The notes beneath the pieces are model-generated. The model ran no database searches. It had not been told where the DNA came from and was given only the letters and a program-made list of their open reading frames with translations. From contig CAVWYD010000002.1 of the NCBI GenBank assembly GCA_963759055.1, positions 222,801 through 286,800 of the forward strand: a DNA stretch of 64,000 nt, given 5' to 3'. A program made the translations under genes and the position numbers. The DNA is from Thiosocius sp963759055. Its GTDB lineage: Bacteria > Pseudomonadota > Gammaproteobacteria > Chromatiales > Chromatiaceae. Shown here piece by piece: positions 17,745 through 27,489 of this stretch. The number at the start of each line of letters is the position of its first letter. The first letter of the stretch is position 1.

Positions 17745-18785
17745 TTATACGATCTCTGGTTCTTCGACGATTTCTGGCAGACTGAACTGGTCACCATCTT
17801 GCATGGCATCCATGTGCTGTTCCATCAACGAGGCCTGTCGCGTACGACCAACGTGAAACACAGCCTCGCCTTCGTAGACCAGGGGCAGATTCGCGCGCCC
17901 GATGATGACCCCATCGAACGGCGAGACTATCGGCTCCTCGCCATTGCCGCCAGCGTCACCGACGAAGGCCAGGACATCATCCTTGGAAACCACATTCCCG
18001 AGCTTCGCCAGCATGCGCGCTATCCCGCTGGTCGGGGCACGCACCCAGGAAGTCGAACGCAAGACAGCACTCGGCTTGGGCGGCTTGCGCTTGATACTGA
18101 GCATGCCCATCTCGCGCATGACATTGATGATGCCGTGCAGCCCTATGCGTATCGAGACCTCGTCGAAGCGCAGCGCCTCGCCCGCCTCGTAGACCAGGAT
18201 CGGCACATCCTCGGAATCAGCGGCGTGGCGCAGCGAGCCCTCGGGCGGCGCCGAGTGAATCAGTACCGGCGCGGCGAAGGCCTTGGCCAGTGGTACCAGC
18301 GCCTCCGTGCTCATGTCCGCACGGATCTGCGGCAAATTATCACGGTGTATGGCCGCCGTGTGCAGGTCGATGCCCGCGTCGGCATGCTTCACCACTTCAT
18401 GAAGGAAGATATGCGCAAGACGCCCCGCGAGTGAGCCCTGTTCTCGACCCGGGAAGCTGCGGTTGAGGTCGCGTCGGTCAGGCAGGTAACGCGATTGATT
18501 ATGGAAACCGAATACATTCACGATCGGTATAACCAGCAGGGTACCGCGAAGTTTCTGCAATTGTGGCTGCAGCAGCAGGCGGCGGATGATCTCCACGCCA
18601 TTGATCTCGTCACCGTGCACCGCCGCACTTACGAAAAGGACTGGTCCCTCACGCTTGCCATGAACCACATGCACCGGCATGTTGACGGGTGTCTCTGTGT
18701 AGAGCCCCGGCAACGCGATATTGACAACAATCCTCTCCCCCGCCTTGATCCTGGTGCCATTGATGTCGAAGTCCGGCCGAGCCAT
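17745..18785 (-). CDS. succinylglutamate desuccinylase/aspartoacylase family protein
   Basis: 346-residue zinc metalloenzyme of the AstE/AspA family. The zinc-binding pattern is seen as VSAAVHGDEINGVEIIRR (His, Glu), followed by RDLNRSFPG and the late metal His in GIDLHTAAIHRDN. The C-terminal part contains a beta-rich lipoyl-like segment (SGIARMLAKLGNVVSKDDVLAFV). It starts 4 bp after rimK, so it is surely co-transcribed with rimB-rimK. A role in removing an acyl or glutamyl group from a RimK product is a reasonable inference; arginine succinyl-pathway genes are absent here. Confidence 0.85.
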   Translation of the reverse strand: MARPDFDINGTRIKAGERIVVNIALPGLYTETPVNMPVHVVHGKREGPVLFVSAAVHGDEINGVEIIRRLLLQPQLQKLRGTLLVIPIVNVFGFHNQSRYLPDRRDLNRSFPGREQGSLAGRLAHIFLHEVVKHADAGIDLHTAAIHRDNLPQIRADMSTEALVPLAKAFAAPVLIHSAPPEGSLRHAADSEDVPILVYEAGEALRFDEVSIRIGLHGIINVMREMGMLSIKRKPPKPSAVLRSTSWVRAPTSGIARMLAKLGNVVSKDDVLAFVGDAGGNGEEPIVSPFDGVIIGRANLPLVYEGEAVFHVGRTRQASLMEQHMDAMQDGDQFSLPEIVEEPEIV

Positions 18786-18789
18786 GAAT

Positions 18790-19695
18790 TTATCCCTGAC
18801 CCCGCGTTCTCGTCTTGTTCGGCTTGGCGTTCTTCTCGATGAATTCGATGATCATCCCGGCGACGTCTTTCTGGGTTGAGGTCTCGATGCCCTCGAGGCC
18901 GGGGGACGAGTTCACCTCCATGACGACTGGACCGTGGTTCGACCGCAGGATGTCCACCCCACACACGTTCAGCCCCATGATGCTGGCCGCGCGCGCCGCG
19001 GTCGAACGCTCTTCCGGGGTCAGCCTGACAACGGCCGCCGAACCACCACGGTGCAGATTGGAGCGGAATTCACCCTCCTTGCCCTGGCGTTTCATCGCCG
19101 CGACCACCTTTCCCCCAACCACCAGGCAGCGGATGTCGGCGCCGCCGGCCTCCTTGATGAACTCCTGAATCAGAATGTTCGCCTTCAAGCCCATAAAGGC
19201 CTCGATGACGCTCTCGGCCGCCTTCTTGGTCTCGGCAAGTACCACACCGATACCCTGGGTACCTTCCAGCAGTTTGATCACCGCGGGTGCACCCCCGACC
19301 ATGTTGAGCATATCCTGGACATCATCAGGCGAGTGCGCAAAGCCGGTCACTGGCAGACCGATCCCCTTGCGCGCAAGCAACTGCAGAGAACGCAGTTTGT
19401 CTCGTGAACGGGTGACTGCGACCGATTCGTTCAGAGGGTACACCCCCAGCATTTCGAACTGGCGCAGAACCGCCGTGCCGTAAAAGGTGACCGATGCACC
19501 GATTCTTGGGATCACGGCATCGAAGCCTTTGAGTTCCACCCCTTTATAGTGAATCGACGGACGCATGGACGTGATGTTCATGTAACAGCGCAGCGCGTCG
19601 AACACCTGGACCTCGTGGCCCCGTGCCTGGGCAGCCTCTATCAGGCGGCGCGTCGAGTACAGATTCTTGTTACGGGAAAGGACGGCAATTTTCAT
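18790..19695 (-). CDS. rimK: RimK, S6 alpha-L-glutamate ligase
   Basis: 301-residue ATP-grasp ligase adding glutamates to the C-terminus of ribosomal protein S6, and in vitro making poly-alpha-glutamate. It begins MKIAVLSRNKNLYSTRRLIE and has the ATP-grasp blocks IKLLEGTQGIGVVLAE, LIQEFIKEAGGADIRCLVVG and VMEVNSSPGLEGIE (magnesium ligands). The start overlaps the upstream rimB stop by 4 bp. The grouping with a retropepsin-like protease is as in Pseudomonas rimABK, but here the partner is an aspartoacylase-like gene instead of the EAL protein RimA. Confidence 0.93.
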   Translation of the reverse strand: MKIAVLSRNKNLYSTRRLIEAAQARGHEVQVFDALRCYMNITSMRPSIHYKGVELKGFDAVIPRIGASVTFYGTAVLRQFEMLGVYPLNESVAVTRSRDKLRSLQLLARKGIGLPVTGFAHSPDDVQDMLNMVGGAPAVIKLLEGTQGIGVVLAETKKAAESVIEAFMGLKANILIQEFIKEAGGADIRCLVVGGKVVAAMKRQGKEGEFRSNLHRGGSAAVVRLTPEERSTAARAASIMGLNVCGVDILRSNHGPVVMEVNSSPGLEGIETSTQKDVAGMIIEFIEKNAKPNKTRTRGQG

Positions 19696-20159
19696 AGTAG
19701 ATTCCTCTTCGACTTCTTTTTGCGTTTTCGGCCCGTCTGATACGACAAAGCCGGATCGACGACGAATCCACCTGCTTTCATCGTGGTACGACCTATCAGC
19801 ATGCGAAAACGCATGGTATCGCGGCTGGTAAGGGTCATCTCTACCGGTCCCTCCCAGGCGCCCAGACGGAGGCGGGTGACAATCACATACCGCTGCTCGG
19901 TATTACCGCCGGAGTCTGTAACCGGCCTTTGATCACTGACCGGGGCCTCGCAGTCGACCACCTGGGAATCGTCCCTCTGTACCGGGTGCACCTTGAACCG
20001 CACCCGGAGTTCTCCGTCTTTTTCAAAAGGCTCGAGTTCGAATGCATGCAGGCAGGACGTTCTCGCCCCGGTATCCACCTTGGCCTTGATCGGCCCCAAT
20101 TTCAGGTCCGGCAGATCAACCCATTCGCGCCAGCCCAACAGATGCTTCTGATCACTCAT
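19692..20159 (-). CDS. RimB-like retropepsin-type protease ('ATP-dependent zinc protease' family)
   Basis: 155-residue protein of the PF05618 family. The catalytic-type motif is KVDTGARTSCLHA, a single-domain retropepsin Asp-Thr-Gly, and a later MLIGRTTMKAGGFVVDP block closes the fold; the C-terminal tail is strongly basic (GRKRKKKSKRNLL). It is first in the rimB-rimK-aspartoacylase operon. In Pseudomonas the equivalent RimB counteracts S6 glutamylation by RimK. The family's historic 'zinc protease' label is not supported by the motif. Confidence 0.85.
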   Translation of the reverse strand: MSDQKHLLGWREWVDLPDLKLGPIKAKVDTGARTSCLHAFELEPFEKDGELRVRFKVHPVQRDDSQVVDCEAPVSDQRPVTDSGGNTEQRYVIVTRLRLGAWEGPVEMTLTSRDTMRFRMLIGRTTMKAGGFVVDPALSYQTGRKRKKKSKRNLL

Positions 20160-20484
20160 ACCAGCTTCTTCATAAAGTCATATCCAGGATCGGTAAAAAC
20201 TACTCACCGCCGCAACCGAAACGCTGAATCCGGGGCGCCGACTGGCATGATGAAGAGCAAATTCATCGCGTACCCATTAGACTCAACTGGCAGCACGCGG
20301 GACACTTCGCCGTCGAACGCTGCATTTCGATATCAATCGCCGGACAATTCGGCGCACGGTAAACTTTCGGGATCAGCAGGTGACCGAAAAGCTCCGTTCC
20401 CATGCCAACTCAGCGCGCAATTATGACAGAGGTTGAATTGGGCGGGGAATTTATCCCTGGTACCAGGATAGAGGACCGACTGAA
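20160..20484. other. intergenic region between rimB and mscK-like gene
   Basis: The 325-bp region separates two divergent transcripts. I see no gene, hairpin or clear promoter motif; an AGAGGA ribosome site for the mscK-like gene lies at its right end (20469-20474). Promoters for both operons must lie here. Confidence 0.5.
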
Positions 20485-23400
20485 ATGAGCCTGAGGGGCA
20501 TGCAGCATCCGGTGAACCATCGAGGCATGCGGCCGCATCGCCTGGCCATTCATAAATGCAAACTGATCGTCTTTTTGTCGTTTTGTGCGCTTTTGCTCTG
20601 GCATTTGGTCGCGTTTTCTGCCGCGACGACGATAACGCCGGAATCGCTGAGCGTTCAGCGCGCCGAGATCGAACGTGCCGCCAACCTTCCGGACGAACAG
20701 AAAAGCGTCGCGCTGGCAAAAATTGACGAATCACGCGCGCTGCTCGACGAGGCCCAACGGTTTGCCTCGCGCACCGAGGCGATGCTGAATCGCATCCGCG
20801 AGGCCCCCGAGCAGCTGAAAAAGCTGCGCCAGAGCATGGCCGTAGCCGAACTCAAGCTCGACCCCGCCGCCCTTGACCTCTGGACCAACGAACAAATCGA
20901 GGTGGTCCTGAGCGAGCGCCAGTTGAGGCTCGTGGAGATGCAGGACAGCTTCGCGGACGCAGACCGGGTGCTGGCCACATACCTTGCGTTGGCCCGCACC
21001 GGGGGGGGCGAACTTGCCGAACTCGAGAAGCGACTTGCGGGTTTGCAGTCAGCATCCGTCGGCAATGGCGCTGCCGACCCCCTGCAGACGGTTGAGTCGG
21101 CCTGGCAGCTGGCGCGCCAGCGCGAACTGGAGGCCCGCATAGACTGGAGCAGGACCCAGCAAAGCAATCTGGCACTCCTGACAGACCTGGCGCAGCGTGC
21201 CCGAGATCTTGCCTCGGCGCAGGTCGAGGCCATGAAGACGCACGTCGCCCAACTGCGTGACTATGCGCAGAAGCGGCGCCAGGCCGCTGCCGATACCGCC
21301 AAGCAGGCCGCCCTGGAGGCCGTATCCGACGCACCGGACGCGATCAGCGCCAAACAACGCGAGATCTCCAGAATGGCGGTGGAGCAGGCCGAGCTGGTTA
21401 CCAAGGAAACCGAGTTCGAAAGTGATAATGAACGCCTGGTGCGCCTGACCGAGGACATCAAACGCGCCCACGAGCGCATGATGCAGGCCGTGGAACTCGG
21501 TGGTTCAACCGCGGAGGTTTCAACCCTGCTGCAGAAACGCCGCGCCTTCGCCCCTCCCCCCAAAAACCTGGCCCGGCGCGCGCTCGAATATCGGGCCTTG
21601 TTGAGCAACGCCTCGCTTCGACAGCTGGAACTCGATGAGTTGCTGCGCGATACGCGCGATGGCGAGCGCCAGATCGATCAAATGCTCGACACCGGGCAGA
21701 TCGAGGAATCCCAACGCGAAGCCATGCGACAGGCGGCGCGAGAGGTGCAGTCAGCCTATCGAGAGGCCCTGCTGGACCTTTGGAAAACCTACACCCGCTA
21801 CATCAGCAAACTATCCATACTCGACGCCAGCACCTTGAAGCTGCTGAGGGTATCCGAAGCCTATCGCAGCTTCATCGATGACCGACTGTTGTGGTTGCCC
21901 AGTACAGATCTGATCCCGATCCACAAGGGACGGCAGTTGTTCGATGGCCTGCGCTGGTTCGGTCTGCCCGAGAACCTGTCGCACCTCCTGGCCGACGTAC
22001 AGCTGGCAATCACCAGACAGGGGCTGCTGTTTGCGATCTGGCTGACCGGCCTGCTTGCCCTGTTGGCGCTGCGGCGCCGCGCGCTGGGTGACCTGCACGC
22101 CGCGGCTGCGACCACACACAAGGTCCGAACAGACAGCTTCATGGCCACCGCCAAAAGCCTGGGGGCGACGCTGCTACTGATCCTGCCGCTGCCCTGGGCC
22201 TTCGTCGGCGCCGGCTTATTGCTGGGTCGCCTGCCAGGGGTGCATGAGTATTCCACCATTGTCGCCGTCGGCCTGCAGGGTGTCGGGCATACCCTGCTTC
22301 TGTTGCGCACCCTGCGCCAGCTCTGCCGACCCGAGGGACTGGCGCGGGCTCACCTCGCCTGGCATCCGGTATTGTGTAAAAATCTTGGCAGGCAGGCGGC
22401 CTGGCTGACGCCACTGGCAGCGCCATTGGCCTTCTTCTCCACGGCCGGCACCGCTTCGGTACCTTCCGCATTCATCCACATCTCCAACACGCTGCAGACT
22501 GAAGAGCCCGGTGTGCTGGCTCTGGGCAGGCTGTCAATGATCGTGCTGATGCTGCTGCTGGGCATCGCGATCTACCGCATCTGGCGCAGGAACGGCCCGG
22601 TCATCCAGGCCATGGCCGAGTCGACAGACCGCGCAAAGTGGGCCAGTTATCACATCCTTTGGTTCGTCCCATCGATGGCCATTCCTTTTTTCCTCGCGCT
22701 GGCCGCATCGGTCGGTTTCTATTACACCTCGGCTTTCCTCGGCGGCAAGGCCGGTGAGACCATCTGGTTCGTCCTGGTCCTGGTCCTGACCAAGGACCTG
22801 GTGCAGCGCAGCCTGCGCGTCGCCCAGCGGCGGCTGCGCTTTGACGAGGCCGTGCGCTATCGCGAAGAGGCCCTCGCACAGCGTAACGAGCAGGCCGCTA
22901 CAAGCGCCGAAAACCCGGCCAGTGACCTTCCGCTGGAAGAGGACAAAATCGACTACGGCGAGCTGGGTGGGCAGGTCCGCCAGCTGGTCAGACTCAGCTT
23001 CACCATCCTGCTGCTGATCGGACTCTGGCTCATCTGGCGCGATGTCATACCCGCGCTCAACTTTCTAAATGAAGTGTCGCTGCCGATCTCGACGACCAAG
23101 CTGGTCGACGGCGTCACTACCGAAGTACCGCTCACCCTCGCAGATATGGTTGCCGGCCTGCTGTTGGGCGGGCTGGCATTGTTTGCGGCGCGCAACGTTC
23201 CGGCGCTGCTTGAACTGAGCCTGCTGCAGCGACTGCCGCTGAGTCGTGCATCACGCTATGCGATTACCACCCTGACCCAGTACATCGTGGCCATGGCCGG
23301 ATTGATCATCAGCTTCAATGCACTTGGTCTGCAGTGGTCGAGTATCCAGTGGCTGGTCGCCGCACTGTCCGTCGGCCTGGGCTTCGGCCTACAGGAGATC

Positions 23401-23961
23401 GTGGCCAACTTCATCAGCGGCATCATCCTGCTGTTCGAACAGCCGATACGTGTCGGTGACGTGGTTACGGTGGAGAACACCACCGGCACCGTATCTCGAA
23501 TCCGGATTCGCGCGACCACAATCGTCAACTGGGAGCGCCAGGAACTCATTATCCCAAACAAGTCGTTCATCACCGGGCAACTCATCAACTGGTCATTGTC
23601 AGACACCGTGAACCGGCTGTTCATTACGGTCGGGGTGGACTATGACACGGACACCCGTAAAGCGATGCAACTGATGGCCGAAGTCGCCGCCGAGCATCCG
23701 AAGGTCCTGCAAGATCCCCCGCCACGCATTACGTTTGAAGGATTCGGCGACAACGCGCTCACGCTGAATATGCGTGCCTACCTGGACGACCTCGATGCAC
23801 GCATCCAGACGATCACCGAGCTGCATCAGGCGATTCTGGACAGGTTCCGGGAAGCCGGGATCGTTATCGCCTTCCCGCAGCGCGACCTGCATCTCGATTC
23901 CAGCCGGCCACTCGAACTGGTATTGCGCAAAGACGCGCGGAGGCATCCGCAGGGGACTTGA
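20485..23961 (+). CDS. large MscK/MscM-type mechanosensitive channel
   Basis: 1,158-residue channel of the MscK (KefA) type. A signal segment (LIVFLSFCALLLWHL) is followed by a long periplasmic coiled-coil-rich domain (about residues 45-480), several membrane helices (about 510-900), and the MscS core: VGLGFGLQEIVANFISGIIL, EQPIRVGDVVTVENTTG, LIIPNKSFITGQLINWS and a cytoplasmic beta domain ending FPQRDLHLD. It would open under membrane tension to release solutes, here probably including glucosylglycerate. AGAGGA precedes the ATG; an internal ATG at 20527 is an alternative. Confidence 0.92.
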   Translation: MSLRGMQHPVNHRGMRPHRLAIHKCKLIVFLSFCALLLWHLVAFSAATTITPESLSVQRAEIERAANLPDEQKSVALAKIDESRALLDEAQRFASRTEAMLNRIREAPEQLKKLRQSMAVAELKLDPAALDLWTNEQIEVVLSERQLRLVEMQDSFADADRVLATYLALARTGGGELAELEKRLAGLQSASVGNGAADPLQTVESAWQLARQRELEARIDWSRTQQSNLALLTDLAQRARDLASAQVEAMKTHVAQLRDYAQKRRQAAADTAKQAALEAVSDAPDAISAKQREISRMAVEQAELVTKETEFESDNERLVRLTEDIKRAHERMMQAVELGGSTAEVSTLLQKRRAFAPPPKNLARRALEYRALLSNASLRQLELDELLRDTRDGERQIDQMLDTGQIEESQREAMRQAAREVQSAYREALLDLWKTYTRYISKLSILDASTLKLLRVSEAYRSFIDDRLLWLPSTDLIPIHKGRQLFDGLRWFGLPENLSHLLADVQLAITRQGLLFAIWLTGLLALLALRRRALGDLHAAAATTHKVRTDSFMATAKSLGATLLLILPLPWAFVGAGLLLGRLPGVHEYSTIVAVGLQGVGHTLLLLRTLRQLCRPEGLARAHLAWHPVLCKNLGRQAAWLTPLAAPLAFFSTAGTASVPSAFIHISNTLQTEEPGVLALGRLSMIVLMLLLGIAIYRIWRRNGPVIQAMAESTDRAKWASYHILWFVPSMAIPFFLALAASVGFYYTSAFLGGKAGETIWFVLVLVLTKDLVQRSLRVAQRRLRFDEAVRYREEALAQRNEQAATSAENPASDLPLEEDKIDYGELGGQVRQLVRLSFTILLLIGLWLIWRDVIPALNFLNEVSLPISTTKLVDGVTTEVPLTLADMVAGLLLGGLALFAARNVPALLELSLLQRLPLSRASRYAITTLTQYIVAMAGLIISFNALGLQWSSIQWLVAALSVGLGFGLQEIVANFISGIILLFEQPIRVGDVVTVENTTGTVSRIRIRATTIVNWERQELIIPNKSFITGQLINWSLSDTVNRLFITVGVDYDTDTRKAMQLMAEVAAEHPKVLQDPPPRITFEGFGDNALTLNMRAYLDDLDARIQTITELHQAILDRFREAGIVIAFPQRDLHLDSSRPLELVLRKDARRHPQGT

Positions 23962-24140
23962 GCGCGGCCGAGGTCGATGATATCCGCATGCGGCCTCCGG
24001 CCTCGTTCAGGCCCATGCCTCCCGGCAGACAAAGCGATCCCGGCGCAACACGGACCCTCGCTCAGCGAGACACGATTTATCGGGGTGATATACAGCAACG
24101 CCAAACCGGCAGCTGAAGGGCTGGGCATAAGCCGCCAAAG

Positions 24141-24389
24141 TCACTCGTTGTCGAGCTGCCGCAAGGTCTTCAGCCCTTTCGCCTGTTGAACCTTGATGAC
24201 TTCCAGTTCCTTGCTCATCCGATCGAGTTTGTGCTTGTCTTGTTCCCGCGGGATTTTTTCCTGCAACGCCACTTTCTTTTTCTCGAGTTTCGCCAGCAGC
24301 ACCTTGAGTTCATCGAGATGTTTGAGCTTTTTGCTCTTTTTCCGGTCCAGCAGGTCGCCAAGGGCTTCCATCAGTTTCTTACTTTTCAT
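24141..24389 (-). CDS. small coiled-coil protein of unknown function
   Basis: 82-residue, very Lys- and Leu-rich protein, almost entirely predicted coiled coil (DRKKSKKLKHLDELKVLLAK, then KLEKKKVALQEK). No signal peptide or membrane segment. ATG at 24389 with GGAG nine bases upstream. I do not recognise a family. Codon structure and the ribosome site support it being real; the complementary strand also has open frames, as expected opposite a Lys-rich gene. Confidence 0.6.
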   Translation of the reverse strand: MKSKKLMEALGDLLDRKKSKKLKHLDELKVLLAKLEKKKVALQEKIPREQDKHKLDRMSKELEVIKVQQAKGLKTLRQLDNE

Positions 24390-24554
24390 CGGAGTGTCTC
24401 CATATAGTTTGGCTGGCTAACCCGCAAAGTCCGGTGCGGCCTTAGCCCAAACAGGACAAATTGCAGCTACGAAAATAAAAGCTGAAACGATTCAAACGCT
24501 ATCCTTGATGCTGCAGACTTCAATCTACCTGTCCGCCTTCATGCAATTTGCGGG

Positions 24555-26372
24555 CTAAGTCCCGGTACGTTTGGAAATCTGCATGAGCTCGCTATCGTCC
24601 AGAGACACATCCTGGACCGCCTCGGCCAGCTCGCCTTCGCCGGTCGTGAAAAGGGTCTTCGCCGCCTTGATCAGATTCTTGGAAAGGTGGTGGGAAAAAA
24701 CGCTGTCATTGATCAGCGAGGAACCCATGGCCGGGGTGACAACACCTTGGCCCATCAGTTCGCTCGCGGCCTTCTGGTTGAGCTTTTTGTCTTCGTCCGC
24801 CACCAGCCTGAGCGCATCCAGCGATGATACATCCAATGTGCCGCCGCCGGCTGCGCGCATCTCCGCAAGGTCGCGGACCAGCAGCCCGACCTGCACCCGC
24901 AGGCGATTGTAGGCGTCGCGCATGACCTGGTTTTCCGAATCAATATAGCGACTCACGTTGACATGCAACTGCTCGGTGTCCTTGACCGCCTCGACCAGGT
25001 GGGTGTTCGCCTCCCTGAGCAGTTGCAGGTCGGTCGACGACTCGTCTCTGCGGGAAAACTGGGTGTGGCCGATGAAGGCCACGATGGCGCTGTAGATACC
25101 CTTGATGTGTCTTTCATACATCGCATCGATGTTGAACTGGTGAATCCGCGTCTGCGCTGCAACCGCCCGCTCAAGGTCGGTGTCGGACAGTACCAGGTCC
25201 TTTTGCATGCCGAGACCGTCAATGATAATGCGCAGGGCAGCCTCGAACACCCGTTCGGTCTCCAGCCGTACAGCCTGGACCGCAGTGCCAGGGAATTCTG
25301 CCGACGATTCCGACAGGTACATCGGCTGGTCTACCTCGGGTTTCTTCTCCGGGATGACCTTCTCCAGCCAGACCACCAGTTTGTTCAGCAGCGGCAGCAT
25401 CACGACGATGCCCAGCAGGTTGAATATCGAGTGGAACACGGCGAGTTTGAGGGTGTAGTCATCGTCCGCGATCCCCACCATGGCGGATGCGCTGTTCACG
25501 ACATGGACCAGTTGATAGATGAATATGATGGCGATGGCACCGGTCACCGCGTTGAACACAAGGTGCGCCAAGGCCAGACGCTTACCGCCCTCGTTGGCGC
25601 TCATGGCCCCCAGAATCGCGGTGATCGTCGTGCCCACGTTGGCGCCGATGGCCAGCGCCAGTGCGTTCTCGTAGGTGATCTGGCCGGCCGCGAGTGCGGT
25701 GATGATCAACACCAGGGTGGCGTGACTGGACTGCATCACCACCGTGGCGAAGATACCGATCGCGGTGAACAGCAGGACCCCGGGATAGCCGGCCACCGCA
25801 TATTCCGCCAGGTTGATGGTTTCCTTGAAGGTCTCGAAGCCCTCTTTCATGTAATGGATGCCGAGAAACAGGAAACCCAGGCCCGCGAAGATGTAACCGA
25901 TGCCCTTTAGCGCCTTGGAGGACTGAAAAATAAGAATGACACCGAATACGAGCAGCGGCATCGCGTACGCGGCGATATTGACCTTTAGACCGAATCCGGC
26001 GATCAGCCAGGCCCCGGTCGTGGTGCCAAGATTTGCGCCAAAGATGATGCCTATACCGGCGGCGAGGGTGAGTAGTCCGGCGCTGAGAAAGGAGATCGTG
26101 ATCACCGAGACGAGCGAGCTCGACTGCATCACCGAGGTGCTAACGACACCGAAAAGCACGCTCCTAGCGGTGGACGAGGTGGCTCGTTTCAAAATCCGGT
26201 CCAGCGCCCCGCCGGTAAAGGCCCGGAAGCCCTCCTCCAATGACAGCATGCCAAACAGAAAAATCGCCACGCCGGCGGAAATGGCCTTGAAATTCGGGCT
26301 TACCCAGAAGCCGTACGCGAGGATCAGCAAAATGGTCGGAAGAAGAATTTTCTTTAACATAAACTTGCCCAC
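24555..26372 (-). CDS. Na/Pi cotransporter family protein (PF02690 + PhoU-like)
   Basis: 605-residue inner-membrane protein. Two inverted transport repeats carry the QSSS-type signatures: STSVMQSSSLVSVITISFLS and VVMQSSHATLVLIITALAAG, each followed by a GANLGTT/GANVGTT block. The C-terminal 230 residues are a PhoU-like helical domain. Either the GTG at 26372 or the ATG at 26360 may start it. Expected to take up phosphate with sodium, or export it. It is downstream of ppk2 in the same direction and both genes have a similar sequence block 160-200 bp before their starts. Confidence 0.9.
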   Translation of the reverse strand: MGKFMLKKILLPTILLILAYGFWVSPNFKAISAGVAIFLFGMLSLEEGFRAFTGGALDRILKRATSSTARSVLFGVVSTSVMQSSSLVSVITISFLSAGLLTLAAGIGIIFGANLGTTTGAWLIAGFGLKVNIAAYAMPLLVFGVILIFQSSKALKGIGYIFAGLGFLFLGIHYMKEGFETFKETINLAEYAVAGYPGVLLFTAIGIFATVVMQSSHATLVLIITALAAGQITYENALALAIGANVGTTITAILGAMSANEGGKRLALAHLVFNAVTGAIAIIFIYQLVHVVNSASAMVGIADDDYTLKLAVFHSIFNLLGIVVMLPLLNKLVVWLEKVIPEKKPEVDQPMYLSESSAEFPGTAVQAVRLETERVFEAALRIIIDGLGMQKDLVLSDTDLERAVAAQTRIHQFNIDAMYERHIKGIYSAIVAFIGHTQFSRRDESSTDLQLLREANTHLVEAVKDTEQLHVNVSRYIDSENQVMRDAYNRLRVQVGLLVRDLAEMRAAGGGTLDVSSLDALRLVADEDKKLNQKAASELMGQGVVTPAMGSSLINDSVFSHHLSKNLIKAAKTLFTTGEGELAEAVQDVSLDDSELMQISKRTGT

Positions 26373-26533
26373 TCAGTAGACGCCAGATTGCACCAAACAC
26401 TATGCAAGCTGACCCGGTGTGTCGTTTACTTCGATTGGGTGCAACCCCACATAACCCATTCCTGCCTGCGTCTTAGACGCGTTTGCCGCCACCTCCAGCC
26501 AACGCCTCCGCAGTCTTTTCACGGCGGATCGTA

Positions 26534-26571
26534 GTCTGAATAGACTGGTGTCAGCAGGCAGAAGTCACATT
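26534..26571. repeat. shared upstream element, copy before Na/Pi gene
   Basis: A 38-bp block (GTCTGAATAGAC ... AAGTCACATT) that matches 27639-27676 at 29 of 38 positions, with weaker similarity continuing about 40 bp to the left (GCCTCCG...TTTT). It lies 162-199 bp before the Na/Pi gene start. The other copy lies at nearly the same distance before ppk2. Confidence 0.5.
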
Positions 26572-26640
26572 GGGGTCGGCATGATTGCGCAGATAATGAT
26601 TCCCGCTTGACGCTCAGGCCTCAAGTGGGTGCCCTCGTCA

Positions 26641-27489
26641 TTAGCTCTTACCATGGCTCGAATCATAATATTCCGGCACGAAGGATTGGTCGGAGATCGG
26701 TGGACGGACATAACCTGTGCTGCTTTTTCGTGGACCGAGTTTAATCGGCGCGGACGGAATGTCTTCATATGGGATCATGCTCAGCAGGTGCTTGATACAG
26801 TTAAGCCGAGCATGCTTCTTGACGTCCGAATTGACGACATACCATGGTGCCTGCTTGGTGTCGGTATAAGAAAACATGGCATCCTTGGCCTTGGAGTATT
26901 CCACCCAGCGGTTGCGCGACTCGATGTCCATGGGGCTCAGCTTCCAGCGTTTTTTGGGATCATTGAGGCGCGCCTGAAAACGCCGCTCCTGTTCCTCGTC
27001 GCTGACCGAAAACCAGTACTTGACCAATATAATGCCCGAGCGGATGAGCATGCGCTCGAACTCAGGGGCGGTGCGCAGGAACTCTTGATACTCATCTTCT
27101 GCGCAAAAGCCCATGACACGCTCCACGCCCGCACGGTTGTACCAGCTGCGGTCGAACAGAACGATCTCGCCTGCGGCAGGGAGATGCGGTACATAGCGCT
27201 GAAAATACCACTGGGTTTTTTCACGTTCCGTTGGCGTGCCCAATGCCACCACACGGCAGACCCGTGGGTTCAGATACTCCGTGATGCGCTTGATCACGCC
27301 GCCTTTGCCGGCGGCATCACGGCCCTCGAATATCACGACGACCTTGAGGCCCTTGGCGACGACCCATTCCTTAAGGTTGACCAGTTCATCCTGCAACTTC
27401 GCCAGTTCGGCCTCATAGACCGCATTGCTCATTTTCTTTTTTTTGCCCTTGGAAACGGGAACAGATTCCGGCTGCTTGTTTTTTGCCAT
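26641..27489 (-). CDS. ppk2: polyphosphate kinase 2
   Basis: Single-domain PPK2, 282 residues, transferring phosphate between polyphosphate and nucleoside phosphates. Walker A is FEGRDAAGKGGVIKRI, Walker B and lid FDRSWYNRAGVERVMGF. ATG at 27489 (MAKNKQPESV) has GAGGAG upstream and removes 37 non-family residues of open frame. The basic N-terminal 20 residues are lysine-rich. It lies upstream of the Na/Pi symporter, pairing phosphate import with polyphosphate turnover. Confidence 0.93.
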   Translation of the reverse strand: MAKNKQPESVPVSKGKKKKMSNAVYEAELAKLQDELVNLKEWVVAKGLKVVVIFEGRDAAGKGGVIKRITEYLNPRVCRVVALGTPTEREKTQWYFQRYVPHLPAAGEIVLFDRSWYNRAGVERVMGFCAEDEYQEFLRTAPEFERMLIRSGIILVKYWFSVSDEEQERRFQARLNDPKKRWKLSPMDIESRNRWVEYSKAKDAMFSYTDTKQAPWYVVNSDVKKHARLNCIKHLLSMIPYEDIPSAPIKLGPRKSSTGYVRPPISDQSFVPEYYDSSHGKS

